NCBI GenBank assembly: GCA_049518415.1
Contig: JBEKRX010000014.1
Location: forward strand, 1 to 64,000
Direction: 5' to 3'
Length of the DNA stretch: 64,000 nucleotides
Origin: CAVQND01 sp049518415
GTDB lineage: Bacteria; Verrucomicrobiota; Verrucomicrobiia; Limisphaerales; UBA8199
Positions 38,635-48,800 of this stretch are shown here, one piece after another (the stretch's first letter is position 1; every line of letters starts with the position of its first letter). A program made the translations under genes and the position numbers. The notes under the pieces are model-generated. The model made no database searches. It was not told where the DNA came from and worked only from the letters and a program-made list of their open reading frames with translations.

Positions 38635-39429
38635 TCAAATTCCCCGGGCGACTGTCCAGACGCAAACTTCGCCCGCCCCGCCGGCCAGCAGGACCCCCGC
38701 ACACGCGCCGGTGGTGGCGCCGGTGGTCAAGACGTCGTCGACCAGGACGAGGCGTTGGCCGTGCAAACGCGCGCCGCGGCGCAGGGCAAAAGCGCGGCCC
38801 ATGTTGGCCAGGCGCTCCGGGCGGCTCAGGAGCGTCTGCGTGGGGGTGGGGGCCACGCGCCGGAGCAATCCCTTGTGCACCGGAATCCGCGTCGCCTCAC
38901 TGAGCCGGTCCGCCAGCCGCTCCGCCTGGTTGAATTCCCGTTGCCGGTGTTTGGTCGGGTGCAGCGGCACGGGCACCAGCCAGTGCCATGGCCCGGCCGC
39001 CAGGGCGGGCGCCGCCCGGCTGATAAGCAACCCGGCCAGAAAAGGCTCGAACCAAAGCGCCCGCCGGTACTTGTAGCGGCGAATGGCCTCCAGCACGCCG
39101 TCCCGCGCCACCACGGCTGAGCGCGCGCTACAAAACGGCCACCCGGCTTCCCGGCAGGCGGCACATTCGAAGGGGCCGCTCACCTCCCCTTGGTAAGGCC
39201 GGCCGCAGCGCTCGCAGAACGGCGGCTCGATGAACCGCGCTTGCCCCCGGCAGCCGGCGCACACAAACCCCTCGGCCGGCGTGGCGCGCCCCACGCCGCA
39301 GAGCTGGCAGACCTCTGGATAGACCAATGCCAGCCCGGCGTTGACCCAGCCCTTGACCCACTCGACGAACGTGCTCATAGCGGCCTCGCTCAAGCCCATC
39401 CTCCGGGCCTTGCCGGAGGTGGTTTTCAA
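38635..39429 (-). CDS. comF: ComF-family phosphoribosyltransferase-like protein
   Basis: 264 residues, or 247 if it starts at the second ATG (39378, MSTFVEWVKGWVN). The N-terminal part has a zinc-finger with Cys pairs (CQLCG, CAGC, CERCG, CAAC). The C-terminal part is a type I phosphoribosyltransferase fold with the PRPP loop LVLVDDVLTTGAT. KYRRALWFEPFLAGLL and REFNQAERLADRLSE are ComF-typical. In competent bacteria ComF helps single-stranded DNA through the membrane. Divergent from the atypical kinase gene, with about 90 bp between starts. Confidence 0.9.
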   Translation of the reverse strand: MKTTSGKARRMGLSEAAMSTFVEWVKGWVNAGLALVYPEVCQLCGVGRATPAEGFVCAGCRGQARFIEPPFCERCGRPYQGEVSGPFECAACREAGWPFCSARSAVVARDGVLEAIRRYKYRRALWFEPFLAGLLISRAAPALAAGPWHWLVPVPLHPTKHRQREFNQAERLADRLSEATRIPVHKGLLRRVAPTPTQTLLSRPERLANMGRAFALRRGARLHGQRLVLVDDVLTTGATTGACAGVLLAGGAGEVCVWTVARGI

Positions 39430-39521
39430 GCGAACAGTTTAGCGGCAAGCGTTGCCGCCCGCAATGGGCTTCTCCAAGAAAACCTTTGGCATCGCAAGCT
39501 GGCGCATGGTAAATAGTCTCG

Positions 39522-40379
39522 GTGGTTGGCCCACTGAAAGACACCGGTTCCAGCTCGACGCCCTCGCCGGGGCCGTTCGGGCGCTTTTATCTCCAGGAAA
39601 TGCTTAACAGCGGCGGCATGGCGGATATTTGGCTGGCGACCGACGAGAGCCACAAGGCCTACGCCCTCCGCCGTATGCACGAGCGCCTCCGGTTCAATTA
39701 CTTCGCCCGCCGCCGTTTCGTCCGCGGTTGCGAAATCCTGGCCCGGCTCAACGGTCACGAAGGGATCATCGGCTATGTGGAGCACGGCAAAATCCAGGGG
39801 CGGCTTTATTGCCTCATGGAATATGTGGAGGCCGACAACCTCAAAGAGCTCTCGGCCCGCCAGGACCCGGTGCTGGTGGACAATGTGGCCCAGATCCTGA
39901 TCGATATGGCGGCGGGCCTCGAGCACATGCACAGCAACGGCTTCATGCACCTGGATTTCAAGCCCGAAAACGTCCTCGTCACCCGCAATGGCGGCGTCCG
40001 GCTGATTGACTTCGACCTCGCCCAGCCGATCCCGGACAAACCCAGGAAAATGTCGAAAAAGAACCCCGGCACGCCGGCCTACATGGCCCCGGAACAACTC
40101 CGCGGCCAACCCATTACCCATCATGTCGATATCTTCGCTTACGGGGTGACCGCCTATGAACTGCTGACCGGCCACAAGCCGTTTCCGGGAGATACTCCGG
40201 CGGAGATCTTGAAGCTGGAACTGGATCGCTCCGAGTTTGTCCCGCCGCGACAGCACAATCCTGATATCCCGCCCAACCTGGAGCGGATCATCCTGCGTTG
40301 CCTGGAAACGCAGCCCGCCCAGCGCCACCCGCTCATGGGTGTCGTGGTCCGGGAACTCAAGGCCGCGCTCTACCTCTGA
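39522..40379 (+). CDS. Ser/Thr protein kinase-like protein lacking the VAIK lysine
   Basis: 285 residues from a GTG at 39522. The kinase fold is recognisable throughout: Gly-rich loop NSGGMADIW, alpha-C Glu71 in CEILARL, hinge MEYVEADNLKEL, catalytic Asp145 in MHLDFKPEN (HLD instead of HRD), metal Asp163 in IDFDLAQ (DFD instead of DFG) and APEQ. At the position of the ATP-anchoring lysine it has Arg50 (YALRRM), with no Lys in the strand except Lys45. It may be a pseudokinase or use another lysine. There is no transmembrane or sensor domain, so it is cytosolic. It is divergent from comF, and the next gene downstream is hisG. Confidence 0.82.
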   Translation: MVGPLKDTGSSSTPSPGPFGRFYLQEMLNSGGMADIWLATDESHKAYALRRMHERLRFNYFARRRFVRGCEILARLNGHEGIIGYVEHGKIQGRLYCLMEYVEADNLKELSARQDPVLVDNVAQILIDMAAGLEHMHSNGFMHLDFKPENVLVTRNGGVRLIDFDLAQPIPDKPRKMSKKNPGTPAYMAPEQLRGQPITHHVDIFAYGVTAYELLTGHKPFPGDTPAEILKLELDRSEFVPPRQHNPDIPPNLERIILRCLETQPAQRHPLMGVVVRELKAALYL

Positions 40380-40516
40380 GCCGAAGAAAAAAGTGGATTT
40401 ATGGGGGCTGATGGCAGATAATGCGGGCGCGTTCCGCGGGCAAGGGCGGAAGCGGGTTCGGCCCACGGGGCAGGGGGCCGGCGCGGGCGGCCGGCCGCGG
40501 TTCAAGCCGAGGTCTC

Positions 40517-41407
40517 ATGATGAGCGACGATGACAAACAGGTATTACGGTTTGGATTGCCGCAAGGCAGTCTCCAGGAAGCCACCATCGAAAAGATGGCC
40601 AAGGCGGGTTTCAACATCTCGGTCAGCCCGCGGTCCTACATCCCTTATGTCGATGACCAGCAATTGGAGTTGCGGCTGATTCGGGCCCAGGAAATCAGCC
40701 GCTATGTCGAGCATGGTTTCCTGGATTGCGGGATCACCGGCCACGATTGGATTCAGGAGAATGGCTCGCGAGTCCACGAGGTGGGCGAGTTGCAGTTCAA
40801 CAAGGCGACCCGGCAGGCGGCGCGTTGGGTCTTGGCCGTGCCGGAGGATTCGCCCATTAAGTCGGTCAAGGATTTGGCAGGCAAACGCATCGCCACGGAA
40901 CTGGTGAACCAGACCAAAAAGTACCTGCGCCGGCATAAGGTCAAGGCTGAGGTGGAGTTCTCCTGGGGGGCGACCGAGATGAAGGCCCACGAACTGGTGG
41001 ATGCCATCGTGGATTTAACCGAGACGGGTTCGTCCCTGCGGGCCAACAAACTGCGGATCGTGGACACCTTGCTCTGCTCGACGCCCCGGTTGATTGCCAA
41101 CCATGAGTCGTGGAAGGACCCGTGGAAGCGGCAGAAGATCGAGCGGATAGCCCTGTTGCTCAAAGGGGCCCTGGAGGCTGAGCTGAAGGTGGGCTTGAAG
41201 ATGAACATCGCGCGCCAGGACCTGCCCCGGCTGCTCCAGAGCCTGCCGGCGCTCCGCAACCCGACCATCGCCAACTTGAGCCAGGAAGGCTGGGTGGCGG
41301 TCGAGACGATCATCGACGAGCATGTGGTGCGGGAGTTGATCCCGGCCTTGAAGGCCGCCGGGGCCGAGGGCATCATTGAGTACCCATTGAATAAGGTGGT
41401 GTATTGA
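40517..41407 (+). CDS. hisG: ATP phosphoribosyltransferase, long form
   Basis: First enzyme of histidine synthesis, joining PRPP and ATP. 296 residues from the ATG at 40517 (a second ATG follows at once). The catalytic part shows LRFGLPQGSLQEATIEKMAK, the DCGITGHDWI loop and ATELVNQTKKYLR, with DLTETGSSLRANKL carrying the PRPP-binding T-x-T-G-x-S-type motif. The C-terminal ~75 residues (ALEAELKVGLKMNIARQDLP ... EGIIEYPLNKVVY) are the histidine-sensing regulatory domain, so this is the HisZ-independent long form. No other his gene is nearby. Confidence 0.95.
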   Translation: MMSDDDKQVLRFGLPQGSLQEATIEKMAKAGFNISVSPRSYIPYVDDQQLELRLIRAQEISRYVEHGFLDCGITGHDWIQENGSRVHEVGELQFNKATRQAARWVLAVPEDSPIKSVKDLAGKRIATELVNQTKKYLRRHKVKAEVEFSWGATEMKAHELVDAIVDLTETGSSLRANKLRIVDTLLCSTPRLIANHESWKDPWKRQKIERIALLLKGALEAELKVGLKMNIARQDLPRLLQSLPALRNPTIANLSQEGWVAVETIIDEHVVRELIPALKAAGAEGIIEYPLNKVVY

Positions 41408-41492
41408 AGTTCTTTGGCGTTGCAATCAGGCCGCGATGCCGCACACTGCCCGGTGGCAGAGCCGATTTGACAGCAGGAATACCGACATAATT

Positions 41493-41594
41493 ATGGGTTC
41501 ATTAAAGAAACGCCGAAAAGCCAAGATTAACAAGCACAAGCGCCGCAAGAAGTTGCGCGCGAATCGCCACAAGAAGCGCACTTGGCAGAGGTAA
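41493..41594 (+). CDS. bS22/COX24-type small basic ribosomal protein
   Basis: 33 residues beginning MGSLKKRRKAKINKHKRRKK and ending KKRTWQR, more than half Lys or Arg. The MGS-x-KKRR-K opening and HKKR end match the AURKAIP1/COX24 family, whose bacterial members bind the small ribosomal subunit (bS22 in mycobacteria). It is easily missed because of its length. A TTGACA lies at 41467-41472. The downstream TPR lipoprotein gene starts 80 bp later. The family call rests on composition and the start motif. Confidence 0.8.
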   Translation: MGSLKKRRKAKINKHKRRKKLRANRHKKRTWQR

Positions 41595-41673
41595 TCCCCC
41601 CGCTGGCCGGGGTTGACAAGCGGTTGTGTCGGCGCGACCCGCTCAAGGGTTGGACGGGAGGTTGCGACTCAAT

Positions 41674-43422
41674 ATGGTGAATCGTCATGGGCATTGGGGG
41701 TTGGTCCTGGTCTTGGGCAGTGGGCTGGTGAGCGGCTGCGGCTCAGCCGCGGCGCGGCGTCAGGCCGCCCGGCCGGCCAGCAAGGCCGCTCCCCCGCCGC
41801 GGGCCGAGGCTGGGGAGTTGCCCTTGGAAAAGGCGGTCCAGGCCCATGCCCATTACGGGGCCGGGGTGGTTCAGGAGATGAAGGGTGAGACCGCCGCCGC
41901 CCTGGAGGAGTACTACCAGGCCGCGCGGATGGACCCCGCCAACGAAACGCTGGCGCTCGACATCTCCCGGCGGTTCTTGCAGAGGAAGCAATTCGATAAG
42001 GCGCTCGAAGTGGCAAGCCGCGCCGCCGCTCAGCCCAGCGCGTCCGGCGCGATCTTTGCCCGGCTGGGCCTCATCTATGCGGAACTGGGCAAGACCGAGC
42101 AGTCCGTGGCCGCCAACCGCAAGGCGATCAAGAAGGCGCCGGGGCTGCTGGCGGGCTATCGGAACCTCTGCCTGACCTATCTGCAAGGCAAGCAACCCCA
42201 GGAGGCCCTCAAGGTCTTGGATGAGGCGGCGCGGCAGCCCTCGGCCGACCCGGAGTTTCTGATGGGCCTGGGCGAGTTGTATCTGAACCTGGCCGTGCAA
42301 GTGCCGGCGCACAAGGACAAGGCCCATAGCCACGCGCTGGAGGTCTTGCAGCGCGTGGCCGGGCTGAACCCCCAGGCGCCCGCCTTGCGCTTGATGCTGG
42401 CGGACAGCTTCAACCTCCTCGGCGATACTCCGCGGGCGGCCCAACTCTACCTGGATTTGCTCAACCGGCTGCCCGAGGCGTCGCTCTTCCGTGAGCGCGT
42501 CCACGCCAAGCTCACCGACATCTACTTGCGCACCTCCGACCGCCAGCACGCCGTCGAGCAACTCCAGGCCATGGTCGACGACGACCCAGCCAATCCGGCG
42601 GCCTACTATTACCTGGGGACCATCGCCTTTGACGCCAAGCAATGGGCCCAGGCCGCTGAGTACTTCAGCAAGACCATCTTGCTCAGCCCGGGCTTCGAAC
42701 AGGCCTATTATGACCTGGCCAGCGCGCAGTTGGACCTCAAACAGACCCGCCAGGCCCTGGCCACACTCGAGCAGGCCCGCCAGAAGTTCGCGCGCAACTC
42801 GCAGAATTTCGTGCTCGAGTTCCTGACCGCCCTGGCTTACAGCCGCGACAAAGACTACACGCGCGCCCTGGAACACTTCACCAGGGCCGAAGTCATCGCC
42901 CAGGTGACGGAACCCAAGCGGCTCAATCAATACTTCTTTTTCCAGCTCGGCGCCGCCTACGAGCGCAAGGGCGATTATGCCCAAGCCGAAAAACACTTTG
43001 AAAAATGCCTCCAGCTCGCCCCGGACTTTGCCGAGGCGCTCAATTACCTTGGCTACATGTGGGCCGAGCACGACATGAAACTCGACCAGGCCCGCCAGCT
43101 CATCGAGAAGGCCCTCAAGGCCGAACCCAAAAACGCCGCCTACCTTGACAGCCTGGGCTGGGTCCTGTTCAAACTCCACCAGCCCGAACAGGCCCTGGAT
43201 TACCTGCTCCGGGCCTGCCAGTTGCTCGAGGAACCCGACCCCGCCGTCTTCGACCACCTCGGCGACATTTACGCCACCCTCAGACAGCCGGACAAGGCCC
43301 GTGAGGCCTGGCGCAAATCGCTGGCGCTGGAGCCCAATGAAGACGTGCGCAAAAAGCTGGAAGCCGGGCCGGCCCCGGAAACCCCAAACCCCAGACCGGA
43401 CGCCAAAGGCCAAGCCCAATGA
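41674..43422 (+). CDS. TPR-repeat lipoprotein
   Basis: 582 residues from the ATG at 41674. A signal with lipobox LVSGC places the Cys near residue 22. From about residue 45 to 560 the protein is a continuous array of some 13 TPR-like units (for example YYYLGTIAFDAKQWAQAAEY, FFQLGAAYERKGDYAQAEKH, NYLGYMWAEHDMKLDQARQL). The C-terminal half resembles the long TPR lipoproteins found beside exopolysaccharide or secretion genes. Its stop overlaps the start of the next gene by 4 bp (ATGA), so the two are translationally coupled. Confidence 0.83.
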   Translation: MVNRHGHWGLVLVLGSGLVSGCGSAAARRQAARPASKAAPPPRAEAGELPLEKAVQAHAHYGAGVVQEMKGETAAALEEYYQAARMDPANETLALDISRRFLQRKQFDKALEVASRAAAQPSASGAIFARLGLIYAELGKTEQSVAANRKAIKKAPGLLAGYRNLCLTYLQGKQPQEALKVLDEAARQPSADPEFLMGLGELYLNLAVQVPAHKDKAHSHALEVLQRVAGLNPQAPALRLMLADSFNLLGDTPRAAQLYLDLLNRLPEASLFRERVHAKLTDIYLRTSDRQHAVEQLQAMVDDDPANPAAYYYLGTIAFDAKQWAQAAEYFSKTILLSPGFEQAYYDLASAQLDLKQTRQALATLEQARQKFARNSQNFVLEFLTALAYSRDKDYTRALEHFTRAEVIAQVTEPKRLNQYFFFQLGAAYERKGDYAQAEKHFEKCLQLAPDFAEALNYLGYMWAEHDMKLDQARQLIEKALKAEPKNAAYLDSLGWVLFKLHQPEQALDYLLRACQLLEEPDPAVFDHLGDIYATLRQPDKAREAWRKSLALEPNEDVRKKLEAGPAPETPNPRPDAKGQAQ

Positions 43423-44729
43423 CGGCCAGCGGCTCATGCCTTACCAATTTCAAAATGGCAATGCTCTACGAGCGATGGCAGCAAATTGCGCGCGCCGGCC
43501 GGGACCAAATCGCCTTGACCGATTTGACCACGGGCCGGCGGTGGACGTTTTGTGAACTGGCCTCCGCCGGGGAGGCCGGGGCCGCCAGCCCAGGGCCGGT
43601 GGCCTTTCCGCGCGGAGTTTCCGCTGAGTTTATCTTCACGGTGCTGCGCGCGTGGCGTGCGAACCAGGTGGTCTGTCCCCTGGAACCCGACCAAGCGGCG
43701 CCAGTCCTGGCCGGCGATTTGCCGGCGGGCGTCGTGCACCTGAAAACGACTTCCGCGACCACCGGCGAGCCCAGGCTGGTTGCGTTCACGGCGGCGCAAC
43801 TGCTGGCCGACGCTCAGAACATCGTCACCACCATGGGTCTGCGCGCCGACTGGCCGAACCTGGGGGTGATCTCCCTGGCCCACTCCTACGGCTTTTCGAA
43901 CCTGGTCTTGCCGCTGCTGCTCCACGGGATTCCGCTGGTCCTGGTGGGGGCGGCGCTGCCCGAGGCGGTGCGGCGCGCCGCCGCCAGCGCCCGCGCGCTC
44001 ACTTTGGCCGCCGTGCCCGCCCTCTGGCGTACCTGGCAGGCGGCCGATGCCATCCCGGCCCAGGTGCGGCTGGGGATTTCGGCCGGCGCGCCCCTCCCGC
44101 TGGCCTTGGAGCAGAACGTCTTTGCGATGCGCGGGCTGAAAATCCACAACTTTTACGGCAGCACCGAGTGCGGGGGCATCGCCTACGACGCCACGGCCGG
44201 GCCGCGCCTGGACGGCGCGTGTGTCGGTTCGCCGCTGCGGAACGTGGCAGTGTCTGTCACCGCAGAGGGTTGCCTGGAAGTGCGCAGCGGGGCGGTGGCC
44301 GAGACCTACTGGCCGGAGGCGGCCGCCACTCTGCGCGGAGGCGTGTTTCACACCAGCGACCTGGCCGAGATCTGCTTCGGGCTGATCTATCTGCGTGGCC
44401 GGGCGAGCGACCAGATCAACGTCGCCGGGCGCAAGGTGCCGCCGGAGACGATCGAGCGGGCTTTGGCCGCCCACCCGCGGGTGCGCGAATGCCTGGTGTT
44501 CGGCGTGCCCAGCGCCGAGGCCGAGCGCGGCGAGAGCATCGTGGCCTGCCTGGCGGTGAGGACGGACGTGACCAGCGAAACGCTGAGGCAGTTCCTGATG
44601 GCGAGCTTGCCGGCCTGGCAGGTGCCCCGCCAATGGTGGTTTGTGGCATCCCTCGGGACCAATGAACGCGGCAAACTCTCCCGGGCGGAATGGCGCAAAA
44701 GATACCTCGAAACCGCCGGCCGGGCGTGA
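43419..44729 (+). CDS. AMP-dependent acyl ligase (ANL superfamily)
   Basis: 436 residues, short for the family, which is usually over 500. The ATP loop is seen as TSATTGEPRLVAFT, core A5 as NFYGSTECGG, the A7/A8 hinge as RGRASDQINVAGRKV and the C-terminal lysine in ERGKLSRAEW. The N-terminal domain is compact, which suggests a stand-alone carrier-loading or aryl/acyl-activating enzyme rather than a full acyl-CoA synthetase. It overlaps the TPR lipoprotein gene by 4 bp. The carboxylic acid substrate is unknown; no carrier protein or PKS/NRPS gene is adjacent. Confidence 0.85.
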   Translation: MTASGSCLTNFKMAMLYERWQQIARAGRDQIALTDLTTGRRWTFCELASAGEAGAASPGPVAFPRGVSAEFIFTVLRAWRANQVVCPLEPDQAAPVLAGDLPAGVVHLKTTSATTGEPRLVAFTAAQLLADAQNIVTTMGLRADWPNLGVISLAHSYGFSNLVLPLLLHGIPLVLVGAALPEAVRRAAASARALTLAAVPALWRTWQAADAIPAQVRLGISAGAPLPLALEQNVFAMRGLKIHNFYGSTECGGIAYDATAGPRLDGACVGSPLRNVAVSVTAEGCLEVRSGAVAETYWPEAAATLRGGVFHTSDLAEICFGLIYLRGRASDQINVAGRKVPPETIERALAAHPRVRECLVFGVPSAEAERGESIVACLAVRTDVTSETLRQFLMASLPAWQVPRQWWFVASLGTNERGKLSRAEWRKRYLETAGRA

Positions 44730-44922
44730 CGTGCTACAATCAACGAGTGATGGGGGCTGCCGCTTTCCCACGCCCCAGCCCGTCGGCGCTCGGCTCTTAG
44801 CCATCGGCTGACTTCCCTATAAAGCTACAGTCGCTGCGGTGAACCTGCCTGTAGAACGGGCTTGACGCTGGTCTTGGCAGGGATAGGCTGCACGCTGGCT
44901 TCTCCTGGCAGGAGTCGCGCCG

Positions 44923-45648
44923 ATGAATGTCGGAACGTCCACTTTTGCTACGACCCATTGGAGCGTGGTGCTCGCCGCCCGCGAACCGGCATCGCCGCAA
45001 GCCGCCGCGGCCCTTGAGGAGTTGTGCCGCGCCTACTGGTATCCGCTTTACGCCTACGTGCGCCGACAGGGCCGCAGCGCGCACGACGCTGAGGACCTCC
45101 TCCAGAGCTTCTTCGTCCGCTTTCTTGAAAAGGACTTCCTGCACCAGGTGGACCGTGCCAAGGGCCGCTTCCGGTCGTTCCTGCTCGGAGCCTTGAATCA
45201 CTTCCTGGCCAACGAGTGGGACAAGGCCCGGAGCCAAAAACGCGGCGGGCAGGCGCACTTTCTGTCCCTCGACACCGGCCAAGCCGAGCGCTGGTATGGG
45301 GAGGACCTCGCTTCCGACCTGACCCCCGAGAAGCTCTACGAACAGCGCTGGGCCTGTGTGCTGCTCGAACGGGTCATGCAGCGCCTGGAACACGATTCCG
45401 AAAGCGCGGGCAAGGGCGATTCCTTCGCGGCGCTCAAAGGATTCCTCATCGGCGAAGACGGAGGCCAGTCGTACCCCGACCTGGCGGCGCAGTTCGGGGT
45501 GACGGAAGCGGCGCTAAAGATGAGAGTGCAGCGCCTGCGCCATCGCTACCAACGCTTGCTCCGCGAAGAGATCGCCCAGACAGTTACCAGCCCGGAGGAA
45601 GTCGAGGACGAAATCCGCCACCTGTTCAGCATCCTGAGCAGTTCGTAG
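44923..45648 (+). CDS. ECF RNA polymerase sigma factor (PVC type)
   Basis: 241 residues. The start FATTHWSVVLAAR is the typical opening of the large ECF group found in Verrucomicrobia and Planctomycetes. Region 2 includes ALEELCRAYWYPLYAYVRRQ and DAEDLLQSFFVRFLEKDFL; region 4 includes YPDLAAQFGVTEAALKMRVQ and RLRHRYQRLL. An insertion between them is usual for this group. It lies 175 bp upstream of the kinase-WD40 gene on the same strand. No anti-sigma factor of the usual kind is adjacent; in PVC bacteria such sigmas are often linked to a Ser/Thr kinase, as here. Confidence 0.93.
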   Translation: MNVGTSTFATTHWSVVLAAREPASPQAAAALEELCRAYWYPLYAYVRRQGRSAHDAEDLLQSFFVRFLEKDFLHQVDRAKGRFRSFLLGALNHFLANEWDKARSQKRGGQAHFLSLDTGQAERWYGEDLASDLTPEKLYEQRWACVLLERVMQRLEHDSESAGKGDSFAALKGFLIGEDGGQSYPDLAAQFGVTEAALKMRVQRLRHRYQRLLREEIAQTVTSPEEVEDEIRHLFSILSSS

Positions 45649-45756
45649 TCCCGCCTTCAAGCGGCGGGTTGGCGCACGGGCAAGGCGCGAAACCTCCGCC
45701 GCGCCGTTTGGTGACGACAGAAGTTCGACCGGCTGAAGCCGCGACTGCGAGCCGGC

Positions 45757-45786
45757 CCGTTACTTTCCGCCGTTTTTGCTTCTGTA
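45757..45786 (+). promoter_or_regulatory. Candidate ECF promoter motif upstream of kinase-WD40 gene
   Basis: In the sense of the gene: CCGTTACT, variable 7 bp, GTTTTTGCTTCTGTA. The same two blocks in the same 30-bp spacing occur at 51682-51711 and 53561-53590, both in gene-sense (minus) orientation. GTTACT and TCTGTA are separated by 16 bp, a plausible -35/-10 spacing. The motif ends 37 bp before the ATG at 45824. Confidence 0.6.
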
Positions 45787-45823
45787 CGGTAGTGGTAGAG
45801 TGTGACGAAACCGATCAGCGTCC

Positions 45824-48800
45824 ATGAGCGCGACGCGACTGTGTGACCGATGTGGCAGAGCGCTCCCACCGCGAGCGCCCGGTGGGCTCTGCCCCGCGTG
45901 TCTGCTGGCCCAGGCCCTCCAGCCGCCCGCCTGTCACGGAGAAATCGCTTCGGATCGCCCCGCAGATTCACCCGTCACTCCTCACTCCCCACTCGTCACC
46001 CCCGGCCGGTTTGGCGACTACGAGTTGCTGGAGAAAATCGCCGAGGGCGGCATGGGCGTGGTCTATAAAGCCCGCCAGCTCAGGCTCAACCGCATCGTCG
46101 CCGTCAAGATGATCCAGCCCGGGCGCGTGGGCAGCCCGGAGATGGTCTTGCGCTTCCGGGCCGAGGCGGAAGCCGCCGCCAATCTGCATCACCCGCACAT
46201 CGTCGCCATCCATGAAACCGGCGAATGCGAGGGCCAGCACTATTTCTCGATGGACTACATCGAGGGCCGGAACCTGGCCGAGGCCGTGCGCGAGGGGCCG
46301 CTGCCCTCCACCCGCGCCGCCCAAATCCTGCAGCAGACCGCCGAGGCGCTCCACTACGCGCACCAGCGCGGCATCCTGCATCGCGACCTCAAACCGTCCA
46401 ACGTGATCTTGGACGAAGCCGGCGAGCCGCGCGTCACCGACTTCGGCCTGGCCCGCCGGCTGACCGGCGACTCGACGCTCACGCTGACGGGCCAGGTCTT
46501 TGGTTCGCCGCGTTTCATGCCGCCGGAGCAGGCCTCGGCCCGGCACGGCACCGTGGGCGTCCGCAGCGACGTGTATGGCCTGGGCGCGATCCTTTACTAC
46601 CTGCTCACCGCGCGTCCGCCGTTTGTGGGCGAGACGCTGGAGACGACCCTGGCGCAAGTATTGGAGCAGGAACCGGTATCGCCGCGGCTGCTCAACGCCA
46701 GTGTGCCCCGCGACCTGGAGACCATCTGCCTCAAGTGCTTGGAGAAGGAGCCCTCGCGGCGCTACGCCAGCGCCCAAGCGGTGGCCGAGGAACTGGGCCG
46801 GTTTCTGAGCCGCAAGCCGATAGAAGCACGGCCGGTGAATCTCTTTGAGAAGGTCTGGCGCTGGTGCCGGCGGCGGCCGGTGCGCGCGGGCCTGATCGCG
46901 GCGCTGGTGGTGGTGACACTGGCGGGAGCGGCGGGCGTGCTCACGGAATGGCGGTGGGCCGAACTGGCGCGGCGCGACGCCCTCGAGAAGCTCTGGGGCT
47001 CCTATCTCGCCCAAGCCCGTGCCAACCGCTGGAGTGGCCAGCCCGGACGCCGGTTCGACAGCCTCGTGGCGCTCAGCAACGCCGCCGCCATCCGGCCCTC
47101 GCCCAAGTTGCGCAACGAGGCCATCGCCTGCCTCGCGCTGCCGGACGCGCAGGTGCAAAGACAAATCAAACTCGGCAAGCCTCTGGCGATGGGCGATTCG
47201 CTCGTCTTCGACGCGCGCTTCGAACGCTACGCCCGGATTGACGAGGACGGCACCATCCGCGTCTGCCAAGCCAACGACGACCGCGAGCTGTTCGTTTTGG
47301 CGGGGCCGGCAAAGCCTGAAGCCGCCTACGCCCTGTTCAGTCCTGATGGCCAGTGGCTCGCCGAACGTTGCCTTGGCGCGGAGACCAACCTACTCCTGAT
47401 CTGGAACCTGGCACGCCGGGACCTGGTGCTGTCGCAGCCGCTGGCACTCGGCAACCTCGCTTTTAGCCCAGACAGCCGTCAACTCGCCGCCGTCCAAAAG
47501 AGTGAAACGAATGCCGTCATCCATTTTTACGACCCGGCGCTGCGCCAAGAGGTCCGAACCATCGCCCTGCCTCAACACATCGGTGACGTGCGCTTCGATC
47601 CGGGGGGCCGGCGCCTGGCCGTGTCCAGCCCGGCAGGGCAGACGGTGCGGGTTCTTGAGCTGGAGCCGCAAGCGATCGCACGAGAACTCGCCCATCCGGG
47701 TCGCGTGCGCGGGATCGCGTGGAGTCGAGATGGGAGCTGCCTGGCCGTTTGCAGCGACCTGCGAGTTTACTTGTGGGACATGCGCCACGCCGACCGGCGG
47801 CCCACGGCTTTGGAAGGCCACACCAGCCCCGCCTGGGGGGTGATGTTCAATCAGGGCGGCGACCTGCTGGCCTCCTATGGCTGGGACGGCATGACGCGCT
47901 TGTGGGATCCCAAGGCGGGCCGACTGCTGGTCAGCCTGCCCGGGCAGAGCCTCCCGATGAACTTCGCTCCCGATGATCGGGCCCTGGGCTTCACCGTGAG
48001 CCACAAGGAAGCGGGGATTTGGGAAGTCGATGCCGCGCGGGAGTGCCGTCGCCTCGGGCCGGCCGGGGTGTTGTGGTCGGCCCAGTTCACTCCGGATGGA
48101 CGCCTGCTTCTGACCGCCAGCGGCGACGGCGTCCGGCTTTGGAGTGTGGAAGCGAATCAACTGCTCGGCTTCCTGCCGGTGAACGAATGTCGTTCAGTGA
48201 TCCTCCACCCCGATGGCCGAAGCCTCATCATCGGTGGCTGGTCTGGCCTTCAGCGGTGGCCGATCGCCTGGAGTCGGCCCGGCGCTGAGGTGCGGCTCGG
48301 GCCAGCGGCCCAACTCTGGAGGCAAAGCACGGAGCAGAGCTGCCTTACGCCCGACGGCCACAGTTTGATCGCGACGCGCGCGGGAAATGCCGACGCTTTG
48401 GTGTTGGACTTCAGGCGGCCCGACCAACCTCGGCGGCTCATGGGGCATCCCATGGCTGGTTTCATATCGATCAGTCCCGATGGCCAATGGTTCGCCACCG
48501 GCACTTGGAAGGGAACGGGCGTCATGGTCTGGGAGACGCAAACGGGGCAGCCCATCAAGGAATTGCCCGTCCCGGGAAACGCCGGTTGCGCCTTCAGCCC
48601 GGATGGACGATGGCTGCTGACCGGCAATGCGGAGGAATATCGCTTTTGGAGGGTCGCGTCGTGGGACACCGGTCTGGCCGTTCCCAGGGAGGGCGCCGGC
48701 GATATGTTCGGGAGCATGGGGTTTTCACCCGACGGACTCTTGGCGGCGCTCCTCATCGGCCGCAACAGCGGTCTGCGGTTGATCGCTGTCTCCGACGGGC

